From Clostridia bacterium (lineage in GTDB: Bacteria > Bacillota > Clostridia > Christensenellales > Borkfalkiaceae): a stretch of DNA of 19,921 bases. The notes below the pieces were generated by a model. The model saw only the letters and a program-made list of their open reading frames with translations. It was not told the DNA's origin and ran no database searches. The stretch is taken from assembly GCA_021205485.1 (NCBI GenBank), contig JAJPXK010000030.1, positions 1 through 19,921 on the forward strand. The letters are read 5' to 3'. The stretch's first letter is position 1; every line of letters begins with the position of its first letter. This document shows positions 1 through 8,275 of this stretch, in pieces. The translations under genes were made by a program, and so were the position numbers.

Positions 1-5
1 CCCTA

Positions 6-34
6 TTGCAATTTTTTCGCGTACGTGCTATAAT
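6..34 (+). promoter_or_regulatory. SigA-type promoter of helD
   Basis: A TTGCAA -35 (6-11), a 17-bp spacer and a perfect TATAAT -10 (29-34) are present. The -10 is preceded by TG at 26-27, giving an extended -10 element (TGcTATAAT). Transcription would start near 41, upstream of the ATG at 75. This rules out the in-frame TTG at 6 as the real start of helD, because that codon is part of the -35 element. A near-repeat, CCCTATTGCAA (1-11) and CCCTATGCAA (43-52), lies around it; its meaning is unknown. Confidence 0.75.
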
Positions 35-74
35 AAAATATCCCTATGCAAAAATTTTCTCGGGATGTCGGATT

Positions 75-2447
75 ATGGCAGATTTTAAACAGATAAAAAA
101 ATTAATAGAACCTCATAAAGAACCCGACAAGCAGTTCTTTCTGGATCTTTTAGACGACGAAAAGCAGCTAAGTTACGAAGCCGAGCATATCGGCGGCGTA
201 ATGCTTATGCTCAGGGCCGTCTATATAAACAAGCTGAAAAACGAAATAAATTCTGCCGCAGAGGAGATTGAACGGCTTAATTCCGACAAAGATTACAACG
301 CCGAAAGTTACAGGCAGGTAATGGATTTAAAGGCCCTCATCGCCGAAAGGCGGGCGAGGATAGACACCTTTAAACCCTTTTTTGACGAGCCGTACTTCGC
401 CCGCATGGATCTGATCGACGATAAAGACGGCTATAACAGCTACTATATAGGCAAGCGGGGCGACGAAGGGTTAGAGATTGTGGACTGGCGGGCCCCCCTC
501 GCGAGAAGGTACTACCAGAAGAGCCGCATAAATTTCACCATAAACGACTTTAACTATAAACTCATTTTACGCAGGGCCATACGTACAAAAAGCGGCAAGG
601 TCTTGGACTTTAAAAACGAATATCTTTCTGTGAAAGACTTTCTCTCCCGCGAGGAGATAGGGGGGAGGGACGAGGAGATTATCTTTGACCCGTTTTTAAG
701 GGAAATTATTAAAAGCCGCAAAGAAAAGAGCAAAATTACCGACATAATAGAGACCATTCAGGAAAAGCAGTACGAAATTATCACCCTCCCCGAGGATGCG
801 CAGTTTGTAGTGCAGGGTATAGCGGGAAGCGGCAAAACAATGATAATGCTGCACAGGCTATCGTATATAATGTACAACAACGAGGGTGTAAAGCCGCGCG
901 ACGTGCTTGTTTTAACCCCGTCAGACAGTTTCAATTCATTTATAGACGAACTTTCCGCCGTGCTTGAGCTTGAAAAGGTGAAAACCACCACGGTAGAGCG
1001 GTATTTTATGTCGGTTTTAAGCGGCCAGGGCATTATGATTGAGGGCAAGACGGATTTTAACGCGGCGCTGCCCGAGGATTACCTCGCCTATATCTATTCC
1101 GACAAGTTCATATCTGACGTAGATAAAAAACTCGCGAAAATTTTTGACGGCGTTTACGGAATGTTTTCCTCGCCGGAGTGCGCCGAGGTTTCGGCCGAGG
1201 TGCTTTCCAACAGCAAACGGCAGACCGCCCTTTACGACCGCATTAAAAACGCCTCTGTAAGGGTAAGAAGGTGCGTGTTAGGCGAGATTAAAGAAAAGGA
1301 GGGCGGCGGTCTCTACTACACAAAGCCCTTCAGAAGATTGTTCAACTGCGTATCCGACGTAACAGAATTTCTTGAACTCAACCAAACCGACGAAAGAATG
1401 AAGACATACGGCTATTTTTACCGCCAGCTTCTGTCTTTTTACAAGTCGATAAAATTTATCCGCCGCAACGCCGAAAAAATCTGCGCCGACGCGGAGCGGG
1501 ATTTAACCACTCTGGACGGCGTGGTAGACAGGGAAATTTCTGACCTCGCGCGGTATAAAATAATAGTAGGCGGAAGCGAAGTTTTGACTTACGCCGAACG
1601 GATAGAAAAACGCAAAGCGTTGAAAAAAGAGATAGAGACGGCGATAAAACAGGTAAACGAAATAGGCGGACTGTTTGCGGCCGCCTGCGACTTTGCCGAC
1701 GTTATAAGGACGGATTCTGACCTTGTGGCCATAGGAAAGTGCGAAGACGGGGTAGACATCGCCCGCTACTTCTATTCAGAGACGGTTAAAAAGAGCAAGC
1801 AGCGTTTTTCGGTCTCGGTCAAAAAACTCTACAAATCCGACGCGTACGCCCTGTGCCTGCTTCTTGTAAAGCTCGGTTATAATTTAACCCCTAAGCACTC
1901 CTTTGTTTTTATAGACGAAGGGCAGGATATATCCGCGGGGGAATACGCCGTTTTAAAGGCCATAAACGAGCGGGCAAAATTCAACATATTCGGCGATTTG
2001 AAGCAGAATATCACCCCGTGGAGGGGGCTTAAAGACTGGAACAGCGTACTCGACAAGGTGTACACCTTAAACCAGAACTACCGCAACACCAACCAGATAG
2101 TAGACTTTGTTTCTGAAAAGCTGAATATAGATATGCAGGCCATCGGCTGCGATGGCAACGAGATTGTCTGGCTGCCGCCCCGAAAGGTAAACGCCTACCT
2201 TCAGGAAGAAAAGGGGCTTAAAGCCGTTATAACTTCCGAGGCGGGCTTAACTACGCATATGCGTAAAAACTATAACGTGATACGCGAAACGGGGGTAGTT
2301 TCTAAAAAGAAGGTCAATATTATGACGGTTTACGAAAGCAAAGGCCTGGAATTTACCGCCGTGGCCGTAGCCGACGAGGATATGACCGACAACGAAAAAT
2401 ATATCGCCTACACCCGTGCCTTAAAGGAGCTTGTGATAATAAAATAA
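75..2447 (+). CDS. helD: HelD, RNA polymerase recycling SF1 ATPase
   Basis: This UvrD-like SF1 ATPase of about 790 residues (B. subtilis HelD is similar in length) is expected to bind stalled or post-termination RNA polymerase, prise it off nucleic acid and recycle it in the cytoplasm. The N-terminal ~100 residues are charged and helical, consistent with the HelD coiled-coil arm that enters the polymerase secondary channel. The HelD-family VDWRAPLARRYY block starts at residue 136. Walker A is GIAGSGKT (248-255), Walker B is IDEGQD (613-618), then come GDLKQN, LNQNYRNT, YESKGLEF (about 753) and YTRALKEL near the end. The ~360 residues between Walker A and B fit the HelD insertion. ATG75 is chosen because the promoter occupies 6-34 and homology begins there. 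The Shine-Dalgarno sequence is weak. No downstream terminator is evident, but the next gene has its own promoter. Reading: HelD is nearly certain; a plain UvrD DNA helicase is much less likely. Confidence 0.93.
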   Translation: MADFKQIKKLIEPHKEPDKQFFLDLLDDEKQLSYEAEHIGGVMLMLRAVYINKLKNEINSAAEEIERLNSDKDYNAESYRQVMDLKALIAERRARIDTFKPFFDEPYFARMDLIDDKDGYNSYYIGKRGDEGLEIVDWRAPLARRYYQKSRINFTINDFNYKLILRRAIRTKSGKVLDFKNEYLSVKDFLSREEIGGRDEEIIFDPFLREIIKSRKEKSKITDIIETIQEKQYEIITLPEDAQFVVQGIAGSGKTMIMLHRLSYIMYNNEGVKPRDVLVLTPSDSFNSFIDELSAVLELEKVKTTTVERYFMSVLSGQGIMIEGKTDFNAALPEDYLAYIYSDKFISDVDKKLAKIFDGVYGMFSSPECAEVSAEVLSNSKRQTALYDRIKNASVRVRRCVLGEIKEKEGGGLYYTKPFRRLFNCVSDVTEFLELNQTDERMKTYGYFYRQLLSFYKSIKFIRRNAEKICADAERDLTTLDGVVDREISDLARYKIIVGGSEVLTYAERIEKRKALKKEIETAIKQVNEIGGLFAAACDFADVIRTDSDLVAIGKCEDGVDIARYFYSETVKKSKQRFSVSVKKLYKSDAYALCLLLVKLGYNLTPKHSFVFIDEGQDISAGEYAVLKAINERAKFNIFGDLKQNITPWRGLKDWNSVLDKVYTLNQNYRNTNQIVDFVSEKLNIDMQAIGCDGNEIVWLPPRKVNAYLQEEKGLKAVITSEAGLTTHMRKNYNVIRETGVVSKKKVNIMTVYESKGLEFTAVAVADEDMTDNEKYIAYTRALKELVIIK

Positions 2448-2457
2448 CCGGTTATTT
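2442..2457. repeat. 16-bp perfect palindrome across the helD stop codon
   Basis: AAATAACC is followed directly by its reverse complement GGTTATTT, with the helD TAA at 2445-2447 inside the left arm. There is no loop and no T-tract, so it is a poor intrinsic terminator. It could be a protein-binding site or chance. Confidence 0.4.
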
Positions 2458-2548
2458 ACGGCATATTGCGGGAGCAATTATAATTTATACAGATAAAAAT
2501 ACGGTAATCCGTCTTTGCTTCGCCTCAGGAAATTTTTCATTCATTTTA

Positions 2549-2600
2549 TTGCGGGCGAACGCGATTTGTTATATAATAGTGTAAATAGAAGTTAAGAGGA
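2549..2600 (+). promoter_or_regulatory. Promoter and RBS of the giant helicase gene
   Basis: A perfect TATAAT -10 (2572-2577) lies 17 bp after a weak TTGCGG -35 (2549-2554). A strong AGAGGA ribosome binding site (2595-2600) sits 5 bp before the ATG at 2606. The large helicase can therefore be expressed independently of helD. The rest of the gap from helD (2458-2548) is AT-rich with only a weak ACGG/CCGT hairpin at 2501-2512, and I see no gene in it. Confidence 0.65.
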
Positions 2601-2605
2601 AAGTT

Positions 2606-5600
2606 ATGGCACCAAACAAAAGGACAAAACAGCTTGCCGACACTATAGAGCTTGAAGGCGAACTTTTAAATTCAGTAAGTTACGCGACGTACTATTGCCG
2701 TATGCCGCTTTTTACGGCGTTCAGGATTTATAACAGAGGGGCTTCCTCGGCCGACGACCTTACGGTAAACATAACGGGCAGCAACGGGCTTATTTTGCCC
2801 CGCTGCGTGCAGGTGGCGCAGATTCCTCCCGAAAGCAGCGTGCAGGTTACGGTGGAAAACGTTTTAAACCCTAAATATCTTGCCGACCTTGAGGCGGCGG
2901 AGGTGTGTTCGGTAAGGATTGTCATTTCAAGCGGCAAAGACACCGTGTGCGACCTTTCGGCCGACGTAAACTGCCTTCCCCTGGACACATGGGACGGCCT
3001 CGGCGGCAATATAGAGATGCTCTCTGCCTTCGTACGTCCTAAGATAGCCGACTGCCAGAAGATACTCGCCGAAGCGGGGCTGCAGCTTAAAACCTGGGGC
3101 TATTCTTCGGAGTGGAGCGGCTATTCGGGCAATAACCGCAACGCCGTAAGAGGGGCGGCAGCGGCCGTATATTCGGCCATCCGCAGGCAGAATATAGACT
3201 ACGCCGACGGCGAACCGCTTACCGGCCCCGTCAGCGCGGGCAACATAACCTGCATAATTTCCTCAAAATCGGCGACCCCTATAGAGCTCGCTCTGCTGTT
3301 CGCTTCCTGTATGGAGGCGGCCAAACTTCACCCCGTCATACTGCTCGGCAAAGACAGCGTAGCCGCGGGGGTATGGCTTTACGAAAGCTGTTTTACGGCT
3401 ACCACGCAAGACGATATGTCGGTAATAGAAAAGTACGTGCAGGACGGCGTCAACAACCTGAGCGTATTCGACATAACCGACCTGTTTTCGCATAAAAACG
3501 CGAGCTACACCACAAGCGAAGCTCACTTTTTGTCGCTCCTTCGCAGAAACAATTACGAAATCTGTCTGGATATCAAACGCTGCCGAATAGGCGGCGTGTA
3601 CCCTATACCTATAAAGGTAAAGGTAAATGGCAAGTACGAGCTTTTAGGCGAAAGACAGTTTTCCTACGACCAGAAGCCAGAAGAGGTGATAGACGCAAAC
3701 AAATACTCCCTGGAAAAGGGGGCGTCCAAAGAAAAGACCTGGCAGAGGCGTCTTTTAGACCTGTCTTTAAAAAACAACCTGTTGAATTTCCGCTATAAAA
3801 GCGACAGCCTGCATATAGTTTCGGCAGACCTTTCGGAGTTTGTATCCCGCCTTGACGGGGCAGACAAATTCAACCTTTTGGTAAATTCTTCCGCCGAGCC
3901 TTCGCCCTTCGGCGCCGCCGAAAGTTCAAGGAGCTTGCAGGAACTTATCGATATAGAGATGACCTCGGGCGTCGTCCGTACGTACGCGGGGCCGGAAAAA
4001 CTTTCGGAATGTTCTGGCTCGCTCATAAGAAAGGCAAAATCCGCCGAAGAGGAGGCGGGTGCCAACACCCTCTGCATAGCTTTCGGCTTTTTAAAGTGGA
4101 AACACAGCGGCGAAAAGGAGGATAAATTCGCCCCTATCGCCCTTATGCCCGTACAGTTGAAACGCAGCAAGCAGCAGGGTGTGACTTTGATTACGGGCGG
4201 GGATATCACCGTAAACACCACCCTTTTAGAGTTTTTGAAGCAGGAATTCGGCATAGATATCAGGGGCATAGAGGACGGCAACCTCACCGTTTCAGAAATG
4301 TGCGCCCTGTTCAGGGCCAAGGCCGCCGATATGAAGGGCTGGCAGGTGTACGAAGATGTGTACATCTCGCAGTTTATGTTCGCGAGGTACGCCATGTGGG
4401 CGGACGTAAAGGCCAACATTGGCATATACCGCAACAACCCCTTTATCGCCAGCCTTATAGCCAATACAAACAAGATAGAGGGCAACAAGCTCTGCGGCGT
4501 CAGCGAGGACAATTCCTCCCCTTCCGACGTGCTTACGCCCCTTCCTTGCGACAGCTCGCAGTTCGAGGCGGTGGCTGAGACGGCCAAGGGAACGACCTTT
4601 GTTCTGCACGGCCCTCCCGGCACGGGCAAGAGCCAGACCATCACAAATATGATAGCAAACGCCATAGCTTCGGGCAAGAGGGTGCTTTTCGTCGCCGAAA
4701 AACAGGCGGCGCTGTCCGTAGTTAAAAAGCGTCTAAACGATATAGGCATAGGCGAATTCTGTATGGAGTTCAGCACGGGTAAATCGGTGGATAAATCGGC
4801 CATAGTGCGGGGGATAGAGAACACTCTGTCGCTTAAAGACGAGTTTACCGAAACCCGTTTTATAGACGCAGGCAAAGAGATTGAAGACACCCGTTCGGCC
4901 CTTTTAAGGCCGTACAACGCCTTGCATAAAAAACGCAGGTTAGGCGTATCGGTATACGAGGGCATTTTGTACTACCTTCAGAATAAAAACGCCCCCGAAC
5001 TGGTAAATATAGAGAGCACTTTTTACGATTCGCTGACAAAAGAAAAGCTGGCTTCGTACGAAGATATGCTTGTAAAGGCGCAGGTCGCCGCCAAGGAATG
5101 CGGCGGCGTATACCGTTCGCCCTTCGACAACGTAAATCTTACAGACTGCGGCGAGACGGTAAAAAATTCCGTGCTGTGCGCGGCGGAGGTAGTGCTCGCC
5201 GAACTCAAGCATTTAAAGAGCTATTTAGGCTTGTTCCTTGAGACGTTCAACCAGAAGATAAGCTCGTTCAACGAGAAGAAACTTTTAAATCTTATAGACA
5301 TCGCTTCGGCCATACTCTCGGGCGAATTGAATGTCTTCTTCGATTGCGACGAAGAACAGTTCTATAAGTTTTACAACGCAAACGTGTTGTACGACAACAC
5401 GATAAAAGTATGGTTTACGCGATTTAACGATCTGCCCGATTTAGACAGGTATGTAGACGATATCGAAAGGGAGATAGAAAACTGGGGCGACAATTACCGC
5501 TCGTCAAGGCTGCTTCTCGCGGTGATAAAAAAGCTGAACAGAAGCGCCAAAACCCGCCTTGCCGAAAGCGAGGAGCTTGAGTGGATAAAGCGGGCGTACG

Positions 5601-8230
5601 AAATTTGCCTCGCCGAACGCAGGATACTTACAAACACAAAACTTTCGCAAAACTTTACAGGCCTCGGCGGCATAAACGCCCGCAAACGCGACGCCTTTTT
5701 AAAGCCTCTGTACGACCTTCACGCGCTGTGCCAGCAGACCTTTATGGACTACAACGCCGACGCGTTCAACAGCGTGTGCATACACATAAGAAAGGGCTAC
5801 GCTCAGCCCCTTATAAGCGGGGTAATATCTGCGGCCAAAGCCTTCCTTTCGGCCAAAGATTACTTCTGCAAAGTTACGAACGCCGACAAGTTGTTCGCCA
5901 TTGACGAGGATATATTCGATTACTACACGGCAAAATGCACCGCCCTTATAGACAATATAGATATGTTGCCCTCGTGGTGCGAGTATAAGAACATAGCTAA
6001 GGAGCTGAACGAAAGGGGGCTTACCTTTATAACCGACGCGATGGAGAGCGGGCGGATAAGCGGCGAGCAGATTTTATCTTCCTTCCGCAAAAACGTATAC
6101 CGCAACTTTGTGCAGACAAATATCCCCGCCGACGAAGAGCTTTCAAAATTTTCGGCGAGCCTTTTAGACGAAAGTGCGGCGAAGTTCGCCCGCCTTACCG
6201 AGGAGTATTCCTCGCTTACAAAAAGCAAGATACGGCATGACTTGATTTCGCGTCTTCCCTCGCAGGAGACCGAGGGCCCGCTCGCGTTAGAGCTTATGTC
6301 TTTCCGCCGCCGCACGAGCGGAAACGTGAAAAGCATAAATATACGCTCGCTTTTCAGCGAAATACCCGAACTTTTAAAGGTTGTTTCGCCCTGCGTTCTT
6401 ATGAGCCCGTTCACCGTGTCGCAGTACCTCGCCCCCGAACCGGGGATGTTTGACCTGGTTATATTCGACGAAGCCTCGCAGATGCCTACCTGCGAAGCCG
6501 TGCCTTCGCTCGCGAGGGCCAAGTCGGCCGTTATAGTAGGCGACCCTAAACAGCTTTCGCCTACCACGTTCTTTATGTCGGTAGGCCAGCAGGACGACGA
6601 GGAGCTTGAAACCGAGGATTTAGACAGCGTATTGGACGACTGCCTGTCGCTCGGCATACCCGAAAAACACCTCAACTGGCACTACCGCAGCAAGCACGAG
6701 AGCCTTATAGCCTTCTCTAACATAATGTACTATTCAAGCAAGCTGTGCACCTTCCCCTCGCCCGACGCCCTCGATTCAAAGGTAAAACTTTGCTATATAG
6801 CCGACGGCGTGTACGACAGGGGGGCCACAAAGTGCAACAGGCAGGAGGCAGACGCGCTGGTAGCCGAGGTTATACGCAGGCTTAAGGACGAAAAGTTAAA
6901 ACGTTCGAGCATAGGCATAGTGACTTTCAGCACGCCGCAGCAGAACTTTATAGAACGCAAGCTTTCCAAAGCCATATCCGAGGCGGGGCTGGAAGAGGCC
7001 GCCTACGAGAGGGACGAACCGCTGTTTATCAAAAACCTTGAAAGCGTGCAGGGCGACGAGAGGGACGTTATTATGTTCTCCGTCTGCTATGGTCCCGACA
7101 AGGCGGGCAAAATTTCGTTGAACTTCGGCCCCCTGAACCAGTACGGCGGATGGCGCAGGCTGAACGTCGCCGTCTCCCGCGCGAGGGAAGAGATGCTTAT
7201 CTATTCCTCTATGCGGTACTCTATGATAGACCTTTCCCGCACCAATTCAAGGGGTGTGGCGGGGCTCAAGGCTTTTCTTGAATTTGCCGAAAAGGGCCGC
7301 ACGAGCATAGCCGTAAACAGCGACGAAGTTATAATAAACCGCTCGGGCATAGGTAAGTATGTTGCCAAAGAACTGTCTTCCTACGGCTACGACTGCCGCT
7401 GCGACGTAGGCGTATCCGACTTCAAGATAGACGTCGCCGTGGTAGACCCTAAAAACAAACACAACTTTATTTTGGCCATTCTTTGCGACGGCGAAAATAA
7501 ATTCTCGGTAAAAGACCGCACTGTTATGCAGATACAGACTTTAAAACGCAACAACTGGAACGTGGTAAGGCTGTACTCCATCAATTTCTTCAACAACCCT
7601 AAACGGGAAATCAAGAAGATTAAGGAATTTCTGGATAAACTCTGCTCAAACGGCAAGGCTTCGCCTATAAGCTTCAAGCGGGCGTATAAGGCGGCCAAGT
7701 TTGAAACGCAGACGCAGGACGCGGCCTACATTTTAAACGGCGAACACGACGCCGAGGTTGTTAAAATCATTAAATCAATAGTCGCCGCCGAGGAGCCTAT
7801 TTCCGAACAGTTTTTAATAAGGCGTACGCTTTCGGCTTACGGCATCTATAAACACGGCATAAAGCTTTACAACAAGCTTGTCTCGCTTATAGAAAGCTGC
7901 AAATTCTCTCATTCAGAGATTGCGGGCGTAAAGTATTACTTCCGCACCGATAAGTATTCGGGCTTCGACAGATACCGCGTGGAGGAGGGAGTTCCCCTGC
8001 GGCAGAGCGAAACCGACTACACCCCCTACGACATAATATCGCTTATAAAGGGTCTGCTTTTAAACAAGGTGAGCATGTTTTCTGACGAGCTTGCCTTCGC
8101 CGTGCAACGCGAGCTCGGGCTCGCCCGCCTTTCTGACAGGTTTGCGTCCTTTATAAATTCCTGCATAGACTACGGCGTAAAGCAGGGGATATTCATAAGA
8201 AGCATTTCAGATAAAATTTCGTTGACTTGA
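2606..8230 (+). CDS. Giant DUF4011 SF1 helicase with Vsr-like nuclease fold and DUF3320
   Basis: This 1874-residue cytoplasmic protein has recognisable parts in order. Residues ~1-115 look like a beta-sandwich. Residues ~200-350 resemble a transglutaminase-like fold, but the usual GTC and GHAF active-site segments read SATPIE (222-227) and GKDSVAAGVWL (248-258), so the Cys and His are missing. DUF4011 opens with WQRRLLDLSLKNNLLNFR (379-396). The SF1 helicase has GPPGTGKS (669-676), FDEAS (D1288), GDPKQL (1312-1317), HYR (1359-1361), VQGDERD (1481-1487) and VSRARE (1523-1528). About 600 residues, partly helical, separate Walker A and B. A Vsr/MTES_1575-like domain (~1580-1680) keeps D1609 (IDVAVV) and D1628 (CDGE), but the usual IECDG..YH reads ILCDGEN. 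The C-terminal ~130 residues match DUF3320. Large proteins of this type occur in some anti-phage contexts, but this copy stands alone beside helD, so a genome-maintenance role is equally open. It has its own promoter and terminator. Helicase assignment is certain; the biological role is not. Confidence 0.88.
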   Translation: MAPNKRTKQLADTIELEGELLNSVSYATYYCRMPLFTAFRIYNRGASSADDLTVNITGSNGLILPRCVQVAQIPPESSVQVTVENVLNPKYLADLEAAEVCSVRIVISSGKDTVCDLSADVNCLPLDTWDGLGGNIEMLSAFVRPKIADCQKILAEAGLQLKTWGYSSEWSGYSGNNRNAVRGAAAAVYSAIRRQNIDYADGEPLTGPVSAGNITCIISSKSATPIELALLFASCMEAAKLHPVILLGKDSVAAGVWLYESCFTATTQDDMSVIEKYVQDGVNNLSVFDITDLFSHKNASYTTSEAHFLSLLRRNNYEICLDIKRCRIGGVYPIPIKVKVNGKYELLGERQFSYDQKPEEVIDANKYSLEKGASKEKTWQRRLLDLSLKNNLLNFRYKSDSLHIVSADLSEFVSRLDGADKFNLLVNSSAEPSPFGAAESSRSLQELIDIEMTSGVVRTYAGPEKLSECSGSLIRKAKSAEEEAGANTLCIAFGFLKWKHSGEKEDKFAPIALMPVQLKRSKQQGVTLITGGDITVNTTLLEFLKQEFGIDIRGIEDGNLTVSEMCALFRAKAADMKGWQVYEDVYISQFMFARYAMWADVKANIGIYRNNPFIASLIANTNKIEGNKLCGVSEDNSSPSDVLTPLPCDSSQFEAVAETAKGTTFVLHGPPGTGKSQTITNMIANAIASGKRVLFVAEKQAALSVVKKRLNDIGIGEFCMEFSTGKSVDKSAIVRGIENTLSLKDEFTETRFIDAGKEIEDTRSALLRPYNALHKKRRLGVSVYEGILYYLQNKNAPELVNIESTFYDSLTKEKLASYEDMLVKAQVAAKECGGVYRSPFDNVNLTDCGETVKNSVLCAAEVVLAELKHLKSYLGLFLETFNQKISSFNEKKLLNLIDIASAILSGELNVFFDCDEEQFYKFYNANVLYDNTIKVWFTRFNDLPDLDRYVDDIEREIENWGDNYRSSRLLLAVIKKLNRSAKTRLAESEELEWIKRAYEICLAERRILTNTKLSQNFTGLGGINARKRDAFLKPLYDLHALCQQTFMDYNADAFNSVCIHIRKGYAQPLISGVISAAKAFLSAKDYFCKVTNADKLFAIDEDIFDYYTAKCTALIDNIDMLPSWCEYKNIAKELNERGLTFITDAMESGRISGEQILSSFRKNVYRNFVQTNIPADEELSKFSASLLDESAAKFARLTEEYSSLTKSKIRHDLISRLPSQETEGPLALELMSFRRRTSGNVKSINIRSLFSEIPELLKVVSPCVLMSPFTVSQYLAPEPGMFDLVIFDEASQMPTCEAVPSLARAKSAVIVGDPKQLSPTTFFMSVGQQDDEELETEDLDSVLDDCLSLGIPEKHLNWHYRSKHESLIAFSNIMYYSSKLCTFPSPDALDSKVKLCYIADGVYDRGATKCNRQEADALVAEVIRRLKDEKLKRSSIGIVTFSTPQQNFIERKLSKAISEAGLEEAAYERDEPLFIKNLESVQGDERDVIMFSVCYGPDKAGKISLNFGPLNQYGGWRRLNVAVSRAREEMLIYSSMRYSMIDLSRTNSRGVAGLKAFLEFAEKGRTSIAVNSDEVIINRSGIGKYVAKELSSYGYDCRCDVGVSDFKIDVAVVDPKNKHNFILAILCDGENKFSVKDRTVMQIQTLKRNNWNVVRLYSINFFNNPKREIKKIKEFLDKLCSNGKASPISFKRAYKAAKFETQTQDAAYILNGEHDAEVVKIIKSIVAAEEPISEQFLIRRTLSAYGIYKHGIKLYNKLVSLIESCKFSHSEIAGVKYYFRTDKYSGFDRYRVEEGVPLRQSETDYTPYDIISLIKGLLLNKVSMFSDELAFAVQRELGLARLSDRFASFINSCIDYGVKQGIFIRSISDKISLT

Positions 8231-8236
8231 ATTTAA

Positions 8237-8262
8237 GGGCGTACATCTGTACGCCCTTTTTT
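8237..8262 (+). terminator. Rho-independent terminator after the giant helicase gene
   Basis: An 8-bp perfect stem, GGGCGTAC (8237-8244) with GTACGCCC (8249-8256), and an ATCT loop are followed by six T residues (8257-8262). It starts 6 bp after the helicase stop codon. It ends only 13 bp before the comEC start codon, so it also sits in the comEC leader. Confidence 0.9.
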
Positions 8263-8275
8263 CACAAAAGAAAGT

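Noticed and set aside
6..74. N-terminal extension of HelD from a TTG start at 6
   Set aside because: The codon lies in the -35 element of a strong promoter whose transcript starts near 41, and family homology starts at the ATG at 75.
3793..4965. 390-codon minus-strand ORF inside the giant helicase gene
   Set aside because: Ser- and Leu-rich low-information translation antisense to conserved DUF4011 and Walker A sequence; no ribosome binding site or family motif.
5923..6675. 250-codon minus-strand ORF inside the giant helicase gene
   Set aside because: Antisense to the Walker B region, Ser-rich, without motifs; a codon-usage shadow.
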